64,000 bases of DNA from Actinomyces dentalis DSM 19115 (lineage in GTDB: Bacteria > Actinomycetota > Actinomycetes > Actinomycetales > Actinomycetaceae): contig NZ_AUBL01000020.1 in NCBI RefSeq assembly GCF_000429225.1, positions 1 through 64,000 on the forward strand, given 5' to 3'. Shown piece by piece: positions 8,318-17,075 of this stretch. Below the pieces are notes generated by a model, which had not been told where the DNA came from, ran no database searches, and was given only the letters and a program-made list of their open reading frames with translations. Position numbers and translations under genes: made by a program. Each line of letters begins with the position of its first letter. The stretch's first letter is position 1.

Positions 8318-9151
8318 CTACTTGGCCAGGGCCGCCTGCTCCAGGACGGTGGCGCGCACGTAGTCGGCGGACCTGTAACCGCCGATGTAGGCGTCGTTCA
8401 CAATGGAGAACGGGGTCCCCTTGATGCCCAGGCTGTAGGCGTGCTGATTGGCGTCGGTCACGGCCTTCACGGTGGCCGCATCGGTCATGTCCGCCCGGAA
8501 GCGCTCCAGGTCGGGCACTCCGGCCTTCTCGGCGAAGTCGACGAGCGAGTCCTCGGTGTACTCGGGGTGGCCCTGCGGGTCGGCGGCCCCGTAGACGGCG
8601 TCGTGGAACTCCCAGAACTTGCCCTGCTTGCCCGCGGCGATGCCCGCCTGGGCCGCCAGCGGCGAGGTCTGGGTGACCTGGGCCAGGTCGCGCCACTCGA
8701 TGCGCAGGGTGCCGTTCTCGATGAGGTCGTCCAGCCGGGGCTCGACCTCCTGGGCGAACTTCGTGCAGAAGGGGCAGGCGAAGTCGGAGTAGATGACCAT
8801 GACGACGGGCGCGTTGACGTCGCCCTTGGCGCGGGGGTCGTTCGGGTCTCGGGTGACCTCGCCGTGCATGGCCGTCAGGGTCGTCGGATCGGTGACGGAG
8901 GCCGCGGATGTCGGCTCGACCGTCGGGGTGGGGCCGGGCGCGCCCGACGTCGTCGCGGGCCCGCTCGCGGTCCGCGAGCCGCGGGTGTACAGGAGCGCCG
9001 CGAAGACGACCGCCGCAACGACGACGACCACGATGAGTCCCGCCAGCAGCAGAACCATCCGCGAGCGCGAGCCGTTCGGGGGCTGCGGGCTCTGAAGGCC
9101 CCGGGGCGCCTGCGGGTACTGGGGTTTCGGACTGGAGAGCGGACTCGTCAT
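8318..9151 (-). CDS. DsbA-like thioredoxin-fold protein, membrane-anchored
   Basis: A 277-residue protein. A Pro/Ser-rich cytoplasmic tail (residues 1-30) is followed by one hydrophobic helix (MVLLLAGLIVVVVVAAVVFA, about 32-51) and a Ser/Thr/Pro linker. A DsbA/thioredoxin_4 domain then starts at VMVIYSDFACPFCTKFAQEV. The CPFC motif is the redox centre, and the cis-proline loop is seen as KGTPFSIVND. It should act on the outer face of the membrane in forming or isomerising disulphides. It stands alone, convergent to the iron operon. The flotillin/NfeD pair lies upstream on the same strand but a hairpin separates them. Confidence 0.9.
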   Translation of the reverse strand: MTSPLSSPKPQYPQAPRGLQSPQPPNGSRSRMVLLLAGLIVVVVVAAVVFAALLYTRGSRTASGPATTSGAPGPTPTVEPTSAASVTDPTTLTAMHGEVTRDPNDPRAKGDVNAPVVMVIYSDFACPFCTKFAQEVEPRLDDLIENGTLRIEWRDLAQVTQTSPLAAQAGIAAGKQGKFWEFHDAVYGAADPQGHPEYTEDSLVDFAEKAGVPDLERFRADMTDAATVKAVTDANQHAYSLGIKGTPFSIVNDAYIGGYRSADYVRATVLEQAALAK

Positions 9152-9188
9152 GACCGCAGTGTCTCAGAAACCGGCGCCGCCGCGCAGT

Positions 9189-9223
9189 CGTGTGCCGCAC
9201 GACGGCGGGTCGTGCGGCACACG
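9189..9223. terminator. Perfect 15-base-pair hairpin between flotillin and DsbA-like genes
   Basis: Arms CGTGTGCCGCACGAC (9189-9203) and GTCGTGCGGCACACG (9209-9223) are perfect, with a 5-base loop. It lies about 160 bases past the flotillin stop and just before the DsbA-like start on the minus strand. It could end the NfeD-flotillin transcript, or be an operator for the DsbA-like gene. There is no T-tract. Confidence 0.55.
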
Positions 9224-9251
9224 AGGAGTATGCGGCGCCGGGCGCGGCGCG

Positions 9252-9324
9252 GGCCCGCCCCCGGTCGGACGGCGCAGGCCCGCCCCCGGTCGGACGGCGC
9301 GGGTCCGCCCCGGGGCGGACGCGC
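9252..9324. repeat. Short tandem repeat, about 25-base unit, nearly three copies
   Basis: Copies at 9252-9275 and 9277-9300 are identical over 24 bases (GGCCCGCCCCCGGTCGGACG, then GCGC). A third, degenerate copy covers 9301-9324. It lies in the spacer downstream of the flotillin gene. This is simple GC-rich tandem duplication and no function is evident. Confidence 0.75.
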
Positions 9325-9383
9325 CGGTCCGACGGCGGCGGCGCGGCGCGACTCGGCCCGCGCCCGCCGCCGTCGGACCCCGT

Positions 9384-10775
9384 TCAGCTCCGCGACTTGC
9401 CGCCCTTGGCGTTCATGAACTGGCTGAGCATCTCGGTCAGTCCCGTGCCGGTCAGGGAGCGCATGACGGCGTCGAGCTGCTCGACGTTGCCGGCCACCGC
9501 CTTGGGCAGCGCGGAGGCGCCGTCGGTGGAGATGATCGACATGTCCTTGACGCTTCCCAGCGGCTCGGCCAGGGCGCGGGCGATCTCCGGGGCCTTGTCC
9601 AGCACCATCTGCTGGGTGGCGGCCTCGCCGTACTTGGCCAGGGCGTCCGCCTTGTCGCTCATGGCCCTGGCCTCGGCCTCGCCGGCGGCCTGGATCGCGG
9701 CGGCCTCCGCCTGACCGCGGGCGGCGATCGCCTCGGCCTCCGCCTTGGCGCGGGCAGCGGTGGCGCGGGCCTCGGCCTCGGCGCGGGCGACGGTCGCCTG
9801 GGCCTGGGCCTGGGCGTCCAGGCGCGTGCGCTCGGCCTCGGCCTCCGCCCGGCGGATGGCCTCGACCTTGGCGGCCTCGGCCTCCTGCTCGCGCTGGTAG
9901 CGGGCGGCGTCGGCGGGCTTGCGCACCGTGGAGTCGAGCTCGCGCTCGGTCAGGGCGGCCTTGGCCTGGGCGGCCTCCTGCTCGATGATGGCGATCTCCC
10001 GCTCCTTGGCGGCGCGGGCCAGCGGGCCGGAGGAGTCGGCCTCGGCCTGGGCCCGGTCCGTCTCCGCCTTGAGCTGGGCCTGGCGCAGGGCCAGGTCGCG
10101 CTCGCGCTCGGCGATCTGCTGGCGCGAGGTGACCTCGGCGTCCTTGGCCTCGCGCTCGGCGTGGGCGCGGGCGATGCGGGCGTCCTTCTCCACGCGCTGC
10201 TGCTCGGGCACGCCCAGGGATTCGATGTAGCCGCCGGCGTCGGTGATCTCGGAGATCTGGAGGACGTCGATCTCCAGGCCCATGTTCGCCATGACGGACT
10301 TGGCGTCGTCGAAGACGTTCTGCTGGAGGGCGTCGCGGTCCGAGATGAGGTCCGTGATGGTCATGTGGCCGATGATCGAGCGCAGCGATCCGATGAGGGC
10401 GTTGCGGGCGGAGTCGGCGATCGCCTGGTCCGTGTTGGGCTTGCCCAGGAAGCGCTTGGCGGCGGCGCGCACCTGCTCGTCGGAGTCGCCGACCTTGACG
10501 GCGGCCACGGCCGAGACGTTGACGTTGATCTTGTTCTCGTCCTCGGCGGTGACCTGGAAGCCGATCGTGTTCTGCGTGAAGGGCAGGTACTGGATCGACT
10601 GGATGATGGGCAGCACGAAGTCGCGCCCGCCGGGCCGGATGATCTTGATCTCGCCGTTGCGGGTGGATCCGGCGACCAGGCCGGTCAGGTTCGAGGGCAC
10701 GACGACCACTCGGGAGAGCATGTACAGGAAGATGAGCACCACCAGCACGACGGCGGCGATGATCGCGTAGAGCAT
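9384..10775 (-). CDS. Flotillin / SPFH-domain membrane scaffold protein
   Basis: A 463-residue protein with an N-terminal membrane helix (IIAAVVLVVLIFLYML, residues 5-20). An SPFH/PHB domain runs to about residue 175 (GGRDFVLPIIQSIQYLPFTQ; VSAVAAVKVGD). A long Ala/Glu/Arg-rich coiled coil of the flotillin type follows (REAKDAEVTSRQQIAERERD onward to about 380). The C-terminus carries the usual oligomerisation part. It has a good ribosome binding site (AGGAG). It should organise membrane microdomains on the inner leaflet. The NfeD-like gene 39 bases upstream on the same strand is the standard partner of flotillins, so the two form an operon. Confidence 0.93.
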   Translation of the reverse strand: MLYAIIAAVVLVVLIFLYMLSRVVVVPSNLTGLVAGSTRNGEIKIIRPGGRDFVLPIIQSIQYLPFTQNTIGFQVTAEDENKINVNVSAVAAVKVGDSDEQVRAAAKRFLGKPNTDQAIADSARNALIGSLRSIIGHMTITDLISDRDALQQNVFDDAKSVMANMGLEIDVLQISEITDAGGYIESLGVPEQQRVEKDARIARAHAEREAKDAEVTSRQQIAERERDLALRQAQLKAETDRAQAEADSSGPLARAAKEREIAIIEQEAAQAKAALTERELDSTVRKPADAARYQREQEAEAAKVEAIRRAEAEAERTRLDAQAQAQATVARAEAEARATAARAKAEAEAIAARGQAEAAAIQAAGEAEARAMSDKADALAKYGEAATQQMVLDKAPEIARALAEPLGSVKDMSIISTDGASALPKAVAGNVEQLDAVMRSLTGTGLTEMLSQFMNAKGGKSRS

Positions 10776-10814
10776 CCGTTCTCCTAGGGGTAGACGAAGG
10801 TGATGGGCAGGGGA

Positions 10815-11321
10815 TCAGGACTCGAGGAGCAGCGAGGTGACCACGAGGGTGCCCTCGTCGGCCTCCAGGACGACGGCGTCGGCCCCGGTGCGCAGCGGCT
10901 CCTCGGAGCGGGCCGGCAGGGTCGCCTGGTGGCCGCGGGCCAGGGCGACGACCTCGCCGCGCCCGTCCTTCCACCACAGGACCCGAACCCGCGAGCCGAC
11001 GAGCTCCCCCGGAGTCATCGGCACGGCGTTGCGCGGCATGGCGCGGCGGAACCGCACCCACACCGCCCGGGTCCCGGTGCCGGCCGCCAGTCCCGCCGCC
11101 ACCGGCACGCCGATGAGGACGGCCGCGGCCACGTGCTCGCCGGCCATGGCCTGCACCGCGGCGCCCGCGGCGCCGAAGACGCCGACCGCGGTGGACAGGA
11201 CCGGCAGGGCCCCGTCGAAGCCGATGTCGTCCAGGCCCAGGCCGTCGAACAGCCCGTCCAGGACGATGGAGAGCAGAAGGACTCCGCAGCCCGCCACCGC
11301 GCACCACAGGAAGGGGGTCAT
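10815..11321 (-). CDS. NfeD-like membrane protein, flotillin partner
   Basis: A 168-residue protein with two or three hydrophobic segments (residues 1-25, about 40-60, about 65-85). A soluble C-terminal domain from about residue 100 reads GELVGSRVRVLWWKDGRGEV and ends VLEADEGTLVVTSLLLES. This matches the OB-fold tail of short NfeD proteins, although similarity is weak in places. The context is decisive: it is directly upstream of the flotillin gene on the same strand, as in yqfAB/yuaFG-type pairs. It probably anchors or regulates the flotillin assembly. Confidence 0.72.
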   Translation of the reverse strand: MTPFLWCAVAGCGVLLLSIVLDGLFDGLGLDDIGFDGALPVLSTAVGVFGAAGAAVQAMAGEHVAAAVLIGVPVAAGLAAGTGTRAVWVRFRRAMPRNAVPMTPGELVGSRVRVLWWKDGRGEVVALARGHQATLPARSEEPLRTGADAVVLEADEGTLVVTSLLLES

Positions 11322-11562
11322 GTCCGCCTCTCAAGTTCGGTCCGTCAGCGCCATGCCCCAGTCTTCCACGTTCGGGGCGGCTGCGACATGGGGATCGGAA
11401 CCCCGGCCGGGACCTTGACCGCGCCGGCGGGCAGCGGCGGGCCGCGACGGGGCCCGGGGCCTCCGCCCGCGGGCCCCGCGCCGGCGGCGGTCCCGCCCCG
11501 GCGGGCCGCGACCCGGACCTGCGAGTAGGCTGCCCGGCGTCCGTCCACCCCGAGGAGGGCCC

Positions 11563-12942
11563 ATGGCCGAGCAGATCGCTCAGGACCACCAATTGCAGCG
11601 CCGTCTCACCAACCGGCACGTCCAGCTCATCGCCATCGGAGGGGCCATCGGCACCGGGCTCTTCATGGGCTCCGGCAAGGCCATCTCGGCGGCCGGCCCC
11701 GGGGTGCTCCTGGTCTACGCGGTCATCGGCGGCGTCCTGTTCCTCGTCATGCGGGCCCTGGGCGAGGTCCTCCTGTCCGACCTGGACTACAAGTCCTTCG
11801 CCGACGTCGCCCACGACCTCATCGGCCCCTGGGCCGGGTTCTTCGTCGGCTGGACCTACTACGTGTGCTGGCTGGTGACGGCCGTCGCCGAGGTCGTCGC
11901 CATCACCGGCTACGCCCGCTTCTGGTGGCCGGGCCTGCCGCTGTGGGTGGCGCCGGTGATCACCGTGGCGGTGCTGCTGGGGCTCAACCTCACCACCGTG
12001 CGGGCCTTCGGCGAGATCGAGTTCTGGTTCTCCATCATCAAGATCGTGGCCATTATCGCCCTGGTGGTCGTGGGCGTCGCGCTGGTGGCGATCGGGTTCA
12101 CCTCGCCGGGCGGCGCGCGGGCGGACCCGGCGAACCTGTGGCGCGACGGGGGCCTGTTCCCCAGGGGCTTCCACGGGTTCGCCGAGGCCTTCCAGATCGC
12201 CGTGTTCTCCTTCGTGGGCACCGAGCTCATCGGCACCACCGCCGCGGAGGCCCGCGACCCCGAGGTCACCCTGCCCAGGGCGATCAACGCGATCCCGGTG
12301 CGCATCGTCATCTTCTACCTGGGGGCGCTGGCGGCCATCATGGCGGTCACGCCGTGGCGGGGGGTGTCGCCGGAGGCGAGCCCGTTCGTGGCCATGTTCT
12401 CGCTGGCCGGGCTGGGCGCGGCCGCGGGCGCGGTCAACTTCGTGGTGCTCACGGCGGCGGCCTCCAGCGCCAACTCCGGCATCTACTCCACGTCCAGGAT
12501 GCTGTACGGGCTGTCGTGGGCCGGACACGCCCCACGGGCCTTCCGCGCCCTGACGGCGCGCAGCGTGCCCGGCCCGGCGCTGCTGGTGACCTGCGCGGCC
12601 CTGCTGACCTCGATCCCGCTGATGTACGTGTCCGACTCGATCATGACGGCCTTCGTCGCCGTGACGACGGTGGCCAGCGTCCTGTTCATCCTCGTGTGGT
12701 GCGTCATCGTCGTGTCGTACATGCGCTTCCGCGTCCTGCGCCCCGAGCTGCACGCGGCCAGCGCCTTCCGCTTGCCCGGCGGCTGGGCGGCGGCGTGGGG
12801 GTCCCTGGCCTTCTTCGCCTTCGTGACCTGGACGCTGACGCTGGAGCGGGAGACGTGGCTGGCCGTGAGGGTCTCGCCGCTGTGGCTGGCGGCCCTCGGC
12901 GCCGCCTGGTGGGCGCGCTCGCGCCGCGCCGCATCGCGCTGA
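11563..12942 (+). CDS. Amino-acid permease (APC family; D-serine/D-alanine/glycine or GABA-type)
   Basis: A 459-residue transporter with about 12 helices, preceded by GAGGAGG. The N-terminal signature QLQRRLTNRHVQLIAIGGAI, followed by GTGLFMGSGKAISAAGPG, is the hallmark of the amino-acid transporter branch that includes CycA, AroP and GabP. Helices 6-8 carry FQIAVFSFVGTELIGTTAAE. The protein is closest in style to CycA (D-Ser/D-Ala/Gly:H+ symport), because of features such as YVCWLVTAVAEVVAITGY and YGLSWAGHAP. Substrate cannot be fixed by eye. It is a single-gene unit. Confidence 0.9.
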   Translation: MAEQIAQDHQLQRRLTNRHVQLIAIGGAIGTGLFMGSGKAISAAGPGVLLVYAVIGGVLFLVMRALGEVLLSDLDYKSFADVAHDLIGPWAGFFVGWTYYVCWLVTAVAEVVAITGYARFWWPGLPLWVAPVITVAVLLGLNLTTVRAFGEIEFWFSIIKIVAIIALVVVGVALVAIGFTSPGGARADPANLWRDGGLFPRGFHGFAEAFQIAVFSFVGTELIGTTAAEARDPEVTLPRAINAIPVRIVIFYLGALAAIMAVTPWRGVSPEASPFVAMFSLAGLGAAAGAVNFVVLTAAASSANSGIYSTSRMLYGLSWAGHAPRAFRALTARSVPGPALLVTCAALLTSIPLMYVSDSIMTAFVAVTTVASVLFILVWCVIVVSYMRFRVLRPELHAASAFRLPGGWAAAWGSLAFFAFVTWTLTLERETWLAVRVSPLWLAALGAAWWARSRRAASR

Positions 12943-13063
12943 GGCCCGACGGCGCGGCCCGTCGCGGTACGGGATCGGCGCCGTCGGGGGCGAGCGGCGC
13001 CGTCGGGCGCGGCCCGCACGCGCCGTCCCCGCGAGGCTCCCCGCCGTCGGGCGCGCCGGCCCG

Positions 13064-13492
13064 TCACACCGGCGCCCCGCCGATCCACAGCCCGGCGGCC
13101 GCGGCCGCCAGCGTGCCCGCCGTCATGGCCACCAGGTGCACGAGGGCCGCGACCGGCCCGGTCCCGGCGTCGTCCAGGAGCAGGCGCGCCGTCTCCACGC
13201 AGGCGGTGGAGAAGGTGGAGTATCCGCCGAGGAAGCCGGTCCCGAGCACGCCCGGCGCCCACGCCGGCGCCCGCCCCGCCCAGCCGGTGAGGAGCCCCAG
13301 GGCGAAGCAGGCCGTGAGGTTGACGACGATCGTCCCCACCGGCATCGCCCCCAGGGGCGAGCGGCCGCCCGCGGCGGCCCGGCGGGAGCGGCGTCGGGCG
13401 ACGGCGGCCGTGACCCGCCCGTCCACCAGGTAGCGGCAGACGGCGCCCGCCCCGCCCGCCAGGGCCATGACGGCCCAGGCCGCCGGGCTCAC
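13064..13492 (-). CDS. crcB: CrcB/Fluc fluoride channel subunit 1
   Basis: A 142-residue protein with four membrane helices. Conserved family features are GAGAVCRYLVDG in helix 1, GTIVVNLTACFALGLLTGW in helix 2 with the pore Asn, and GGYSTFSTACVE for the broken helix 3. The first phenylalanine of the 'TTFSTF' pore box is kept, but the second position is Ala. Fluc channels work as antiparallel dimers that expel toxic fluoride. The gene overlaps the second crcB by four bases and is the last of three co-directional minus-strand genes. Tandem unequal crcB pairs usually form heterodimers. Confidence 0.92.
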   Translation of the reverse strand: MSPAAWAVMALAGGAGAVCRYLVDGRVTAAVARRRSRRAAAGGRSPLGAMPVGTIVVNLTACFALGLLTGWAGRAPAWAPGVLGTGFLGGYSTFSTACVETARLLLDDAGTGPVAALVHLVAMTAGTLAAAAAGLWIGGAPV

Positions 13493-13917
13493 GGCGTCCG
13501 CCCGGCGCGGTCCAGCCGGGCCCCGACGGCCAGGCCCAGGGCCGCCAGCGCAATGCCGGCCGTCGCCGAGACGAGCAGGTAGCCGGCCCCCGCGGCGGTG
13601 TGACCGCCCCGCAGCAGGCGGGCGGCCTGGACCATGAGGGTCGAGTGGGTGGTCAGCGCGCCCATGACGCCCGTGCCCAGGGCCAGGCGCAGCACGCGGG
13701 GGCGCCCGGCGGCCGCCTCCCGCCGGGCGAACAGTCCCAGGAGCAGCCCCAGGACCAGGGCGCCGACGAGGTTGACGGCGAGGGTGGTCGCCGGCAGGCG
13801 CCCCGCGGCCTCGGGCCGCAGCGCCCCCGCCCCGGCCCGCAGGAGGGTGCCGACGACGCCGCCGGCGCCGATGGCCGCCAGCGCCGTCGTCCGCGACGGT
13901 CCCCGCTCAGCGGACAC
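13489..13917 (-). CDS. crcB: CrcB/Fluc fluoride channel subunit 2 (degenerate pore box)
   Basis: A 142-residue four-helix protein with the family's GGVVGTLLRAGAGAL start, TLAVNLVGALVLGLLLGLF helix 2 and GALTTHSTLM in helix 3. Both phenylalanines normally found in the TTFSTF pore box are replaced (His and Leu), while subunit 1 keeps one of them. This is the pattern expected for a heterodimeric Fluc in which one pore is vestigial. It overlaps the stop of the upstream DUF2079 gene by 11 bases and its own stop overlaps subunit 1, so the three are probably translated together. I saw no fluoride riboswitch upstream. Confidence 0.9.
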   Translation of the reverse strand: MSAERGPSRTTALAAIGAGGVVGTLLRAGAGALRPEAAGRLPATTLAVNLVGALVLGLLLGLFARREAAAGRPRVLRLALGTGVMGALTTHSTLMVQAARLLRGGHTAAGAGYLLVSATAGIALAALGLAVGARLDRAGRTP

Positions 13918-15376
13918 GCTTGGCCACCTGGTAGCCGCCGGTGTCCAGGACGAGCTCGTAGACGGCGCCCGTCTCGGACTGCCCGGTGGCCCAGGCGGCG
14001 GCGTCGCGGGGCGGGTTGCCGCCCCAGAAGTAGGAGTCGATGATGACGTAGTCGGTGTCCGCCGAGGAGGTGCCCACCCAGTAGACGGTCGTCTTGGGCA
14101 CGAGGTAGGCGAGCAGCCCGAGGTCGGTCTTCACGGTGGTGCCCGCCTCGACGGTGTCGATGACCTGCTGGGCGGCGGCGGCGCGCGAGGCGCCGGTGCG
14201 CCAGATCGGCTCCGAGGTCCTGAGCAGCGGCAGGTCGTCGGCCGTCCTCACCGCCAGGACGAGGGGCACGGCGACGCCGATGATGGCGATCCCGCGGGCG
14301 AGGACCGGGGTGTCCGGCCATGTGAGCGTCTTGCCCTCCCGGTCGGTTCTCAGACGGGTGAGCACGTCGAGCAGCGCGCCGACGGCGATGGGCATGAGGA
14401 TGGCGTTGTAGTGCCAGTTCGCCCAGTCCCAGTAGAACTCCTTGGCGGACAAGAAGCGCCAGGCCAGGGTGGGCAGCACCAGCGCCATCCACGGGGAGGC
14501 CAGGCCGATGAGGCCGGCGGTGCACGCCAGCACCCCCAGCGTGATGAGCTTGATCTGCGGGGAGAACAGGCGGGCGAGCAGGCCGGCGGACTGGGCGGTG
14601 GCGGTGCCGTCCCCGGCGTTGCCGCCGATGCCGTACTCCCAGGCGCCCGACGGGGAGAGCGCCGGCAGGATGAGCAGGACCGTGATGAGGAAGACGAACA
14701 GGCCGTACAGCGTCAGGCCCAGGCCCAGGAGCGTCGTCGGGGCGGCCCGGTCCTCGCGCCGCTCCTGCAGGCCGCGCAGTGCGATGGCCAGGCCCGCCAT
14801 GAGTATGGTCAGCCCCAGGTCCTCCTTGACCAGCACCAGCGGCGCGCACCACAGGGCGCAGGCCCGCCAGCGCCGCTCCACGAAGGCGGCCGAGGCCCAG
14901 GCCAGCATGGGCACGGCGAAGGCGATCTCGTGGAACTGGGCCGACACCGCCCCCTGGAAGCCCCAGGACAGGACGTAGAACAGGCCCAGGGCGCCGCCCG
15001 CCCAGGAGGTGAGGGTGCGCATGGCCAGGCGGGTGATCGGCCAGGCCGAGACCGCCAGGAGGACGTCCTGGACGACGAGCAGGGCCAGCGGGGTGGGGAA
15101 GAGGCGCCAGACGGGGCCCAGGAGGACGAGGATCGGGTGGAAGTGGTCGCCCAGCAGGTTGAAGCCCTCCCCCTTGATCGGCACGATCGGCGCCTGGAAG
15201 TGGGCGTAATCCTTGGCGAGCTCGGAGAAGATGGCCAGGTCCCAGCTGGGCACCTGCATGGAGCGCCACTGGTTGACCGAGTAGGCGATGAGCGTGGCGG
15301 CGCCCACGAGGACGACGGCGGCAGGGACGATGACGGGGACGGCGGCGCGGATGGCGGTGCGGGCTGAGGGTCTCAT
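13907..15376 (-). CDS. DUF2079 polytopic membrane protein
   Basis: A 489-residue protein starting MRPSARTAIRA at 15376; a longer upstream frame exists but has no support. It shows about ten hydrophobic helices and the DUF2079 landmarks: WDLAIFSELAKDYAHFQAP after helix 1, GDHFHPILVLLGPVWRL, FHEIAFAVPMLAWA and ALWCAPLVLVKEDLGLTIL. These proteins resemble GT-C glycosyltransferases, with acidic residues in the first extracytoplasmic loop and histidines in the second, so a sugar- or lipid-transfer role at the envelope is possible but not proved. It heads the transcript that includes both crcB genes. Confidence 0.85.
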   Translation of the reverse strand: MRPSARTAIRAAVPVIVPAAVVLVGAATLIAYSVNQWRSMQVPSWDLAIFSELAKDYAHFQAPIVPIKGEGFNLLGDHFHPILVLLGPVWRLFPTPLALLVVQDVLLAVSAWPITRLAMRTLTSWAGGALGLFYVLSWGFQGAVSAQFHEIAFAVPMLAWASAAFVERRWRACALWCAPLVLVKEDLGLTILMAGLAIALRGLQERREDRAAPTTLLGLGLTLYGLFVFLITVLLILPALSPSGAWEYGIGGNAGDGTATAQSAGLLARLFSPQIKLITLGVLACTAGLIGLASPWMALVLPTLAWRFLSAKEFYWDWANWHYNAILMPIAVGALLDVLTRLRTDREGKTLTWPDTPVLARGIAIIGVAVPLVLAVRTADDLPLLRTSEPIWRTGASRAAAAQQVIDTVEAGTTVKTDLGLLAYLVPKTTVYWVGTSSADTDYVIIDSYFWGGNPPRDAAAWATGQSETGAVYELVLDTGGYQVAKRVR

Positions 15377-15571
15377 CGCGTCGAGCCTAGCGCCATGGCC
15401 GGCGCGCGGGCCCGGCGCGCGCGATGCGGGCGGCGGCGCGTGGACGGCCACGGCCCGGCTCGCCAAGGACAAGGACCTCCTCGATCGTGTCGTGCCCGCA
15501 CGGCCACGGCCCTCAGCCCGGCCGCACCCGCGGCTCCCGCGGGCCCGGGCACCTGCTCCGGGGAGTCCGGA

Positions 15572-15780
15572 ACGCGGCCCGGGACCCGGCGCGTCCCCGC
15601 CCCGGAGGATCCGGGCGCCAGCCCCGGGGGAGTCGAATTGGTGATGTCACCTGGGCTCGCATTGTGCGAGGCGGGCTCGCAAGAATCGAGCGCAGGCGGA
15701 TTGTGTCGCGCTGGGCTCGCACGGCGCGAGGCGGGATGGACTGCGTCGCGCTGGGCTCGCATTACGCAAGCCGGGTCCGA
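15572..15780 (-). repeat. Dispersed intergenic repeat, copy B
   Basis: Read on the minus strand this is nearly identical to copy C (16871-17075) over about 200 bases, including GATTCTTGCGAGCCCGCCTC, the palindrome GGTGACATCACC and the CCCGGATCCTCCGGGGCGGG tail. Copies B and C face each other about 1.1 kb apart, flanking the MITE-like element at 15857-16505, so the whole block is bounded by inverted copies. Confidence 0.85.
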
Positions 15781-15856
15781 CCCGCACCGGCCCCGGCCCG
15801 TCCCGGGATCGGCCTGCGCTGCCCGAAAGTCGGCGGGGTTCTGGTCGTGGCGGCGG

Positions 15857-16505
15857 GGAAGATTATTCGGGGGTGGTTTTGAAGACGTGGAGCGTGAAGG
15901 TTGTGGTGACGGTCCGCTCGGGCGGGTCCTCCTCGTCCGGAGGGTTGTTGCGAGGGCGTCCGAGTGCGTCTCCCGAGTGCGTCTCCCGAGTGCGTCTCCC
16001 GAGTGCGTCTCCCGGGTGTGACGAGAGTGGGCATTGAGGGCGGTGGGGTGCGGGGGTCGGCCGTGATGGCCCGCTCGGGTCGTCTCCAGGCGCGTTGGGG
16101 GAGTCGGGCGCGTCGGGATCGGCGGGTCGGGTGCCGGGGGCGGCCCGGGAGGCGTCGGGGGCGGTTCCGGCGCCCCGTCCCCGCTTCGCCCCGATAGCGC
16201 ATCTCGCATGGTGGGACGGCGTCTCGCATGCCGTGACGCGCCCCGGCTCGCGAGATCGTCACTCAACCCGCGAGATCGTACCTCAACCCGTGAGCACGTA
16301 CCTCTGGCAGACGTGCTCGCGGGTTAAGTGACGTGCTCGGCGATTACCCGACGATCTCGCGGACCGCGGCGCCCGGCGCCGCCGCGCCCCGGACGCCGAG
16401 ACACGCGTTTCACCCTCGAGAACGAGGGTCGGACCACCGTGGTCCAACCGCACATGAATGATCTGAACAGGAGAGCGCCACCATGAGCCCGCTGAATAAC
16501 CTTCG
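15857..16505 (+). mobile_element. MITE-like non-autonomous element, copy 1
   Basis: The left end GGAAGATTATTCGG (15857-15870) is matched by an inverted, imperfect right end CTGAATAACCTTCG (16492-16505), 11 of 14 positions. The interior aligns block by block with the element at 25403-25860. Shared blocks are a GTCCGGAGGGTTGTTG segment, a GATAGCGCATCTCGCATGG segment, the CGAGATCGT/ACGTGCTCG hairpin array, the GGACCACCGTGGTCC palindrome and a terminal GCCATGAGC segment. This copy is longer because of a CGAGTGCGTCTCC tandem and about 150 extra bases near 16000-16180. No transposase is encoded. Confidence 0.65.
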
Positions 16506-16686
16506 GGGGCTTGGTCGTGATGACGTAAATCGGGTGCGCGTTGTCAAGGCCGAAGTCTCGTCGCCGCGCCCGTGCGGGCTCCCGGGCCGGTGTCGATGAG
16601 CTCGTTCGCGTTGGTCTTGCTGGCGGCCAGGACGGACCCCGCCGCGACCCTCGTCCGCGCCGCCGCACCGGGCGCGCCGCCCGGGT

Positions 16687-16759
16687 CGCGAGATCGTCAC
16701 CCGACCCGCGAGATCGTATCCCCGGCAGACGTTCTCGCGGGTCGGGTGACGATCTCGCG
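16687..16759. repeat. 27-base-pair hairpin of the CGAGATCGTCAC family
   Basis: Arms 16687-16713 (starting CGCGAGATCGTCACCCGACC) and 16733-16759 are perfect reverse complements across a 19-base loop. The same unit makes up the internal hairpin array of the MITE-like elements and of the fragment at 52793-53015. It is followed by further partial units to about 16787. Confidence 0.85.
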
Positions 16760-16870
16760 AGTCAAGACACGTTCTCGCGGAGCCGGCCGAGACGGGATGG
16801 GGCGGGGATCTGGCTGGCGCGGGTCGTCGGGTCCGAGGCGGTGCGTGCTGAGTCCGGCGCGGGCCAGTTC

Positions 16871-17075
16871 CCGGATTGCGTAATGCGAGCCCAGCGCGAC
16901 GCAGTCCATCCCGCCTCGCGCCGTGCGAGCCCAGCGCGACACAATCCGCCTGCGCTCGATTCTTGCGAGCCCGCCTCGCACAATGCGAGCCCAGGTGACA
17001 TCACCAATTCGACTCCCCCGGGGCTGGCGCCCGGATCCTCCGGGGCGGGGACGCACCGGGTCCCGGGCCGCGTTC
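16871..17075 (+). repeat. Dispersed intergenic repeat, copy C
   Basis: Forward copy of the TGCGAGCCCA family, nearly identical to copy B in inverse orientation. It contains four TGCGAGCCC sub-units spaced about 20-45 bases apart, then GGTGACATCACC and CCCGGATCCTCCGGGGCGGG. It lies immediately before the CRISPR-like repeat pair. Confidence 0.85.

Noticed and set aside
9148-12753. A very long minus-strand open frame across the flotillin, NfeD-like and permease genes
   Set aside because: It is antisense or out of frame to well-conserved genes, and its composition (His/Arg/Gly/Asp runs) is that of a high-GC shadow frame.
15377-15560. Fluoride riboswitch upstream of the DUF2079-crcB operon
   Set aside because: I cannot find the conserved fluoride aptamer sequence or its pseudoknot pattern.
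16324-16668. Minus-strand coding sequence inside MITE-like copy 1 (similar peptide in copy 2)
   Set aside because: The peptide similarity (AHGGALL, WTTVV) follows from nucleotide conservation of the element; frames are not kept in the same way and start signals are missing.
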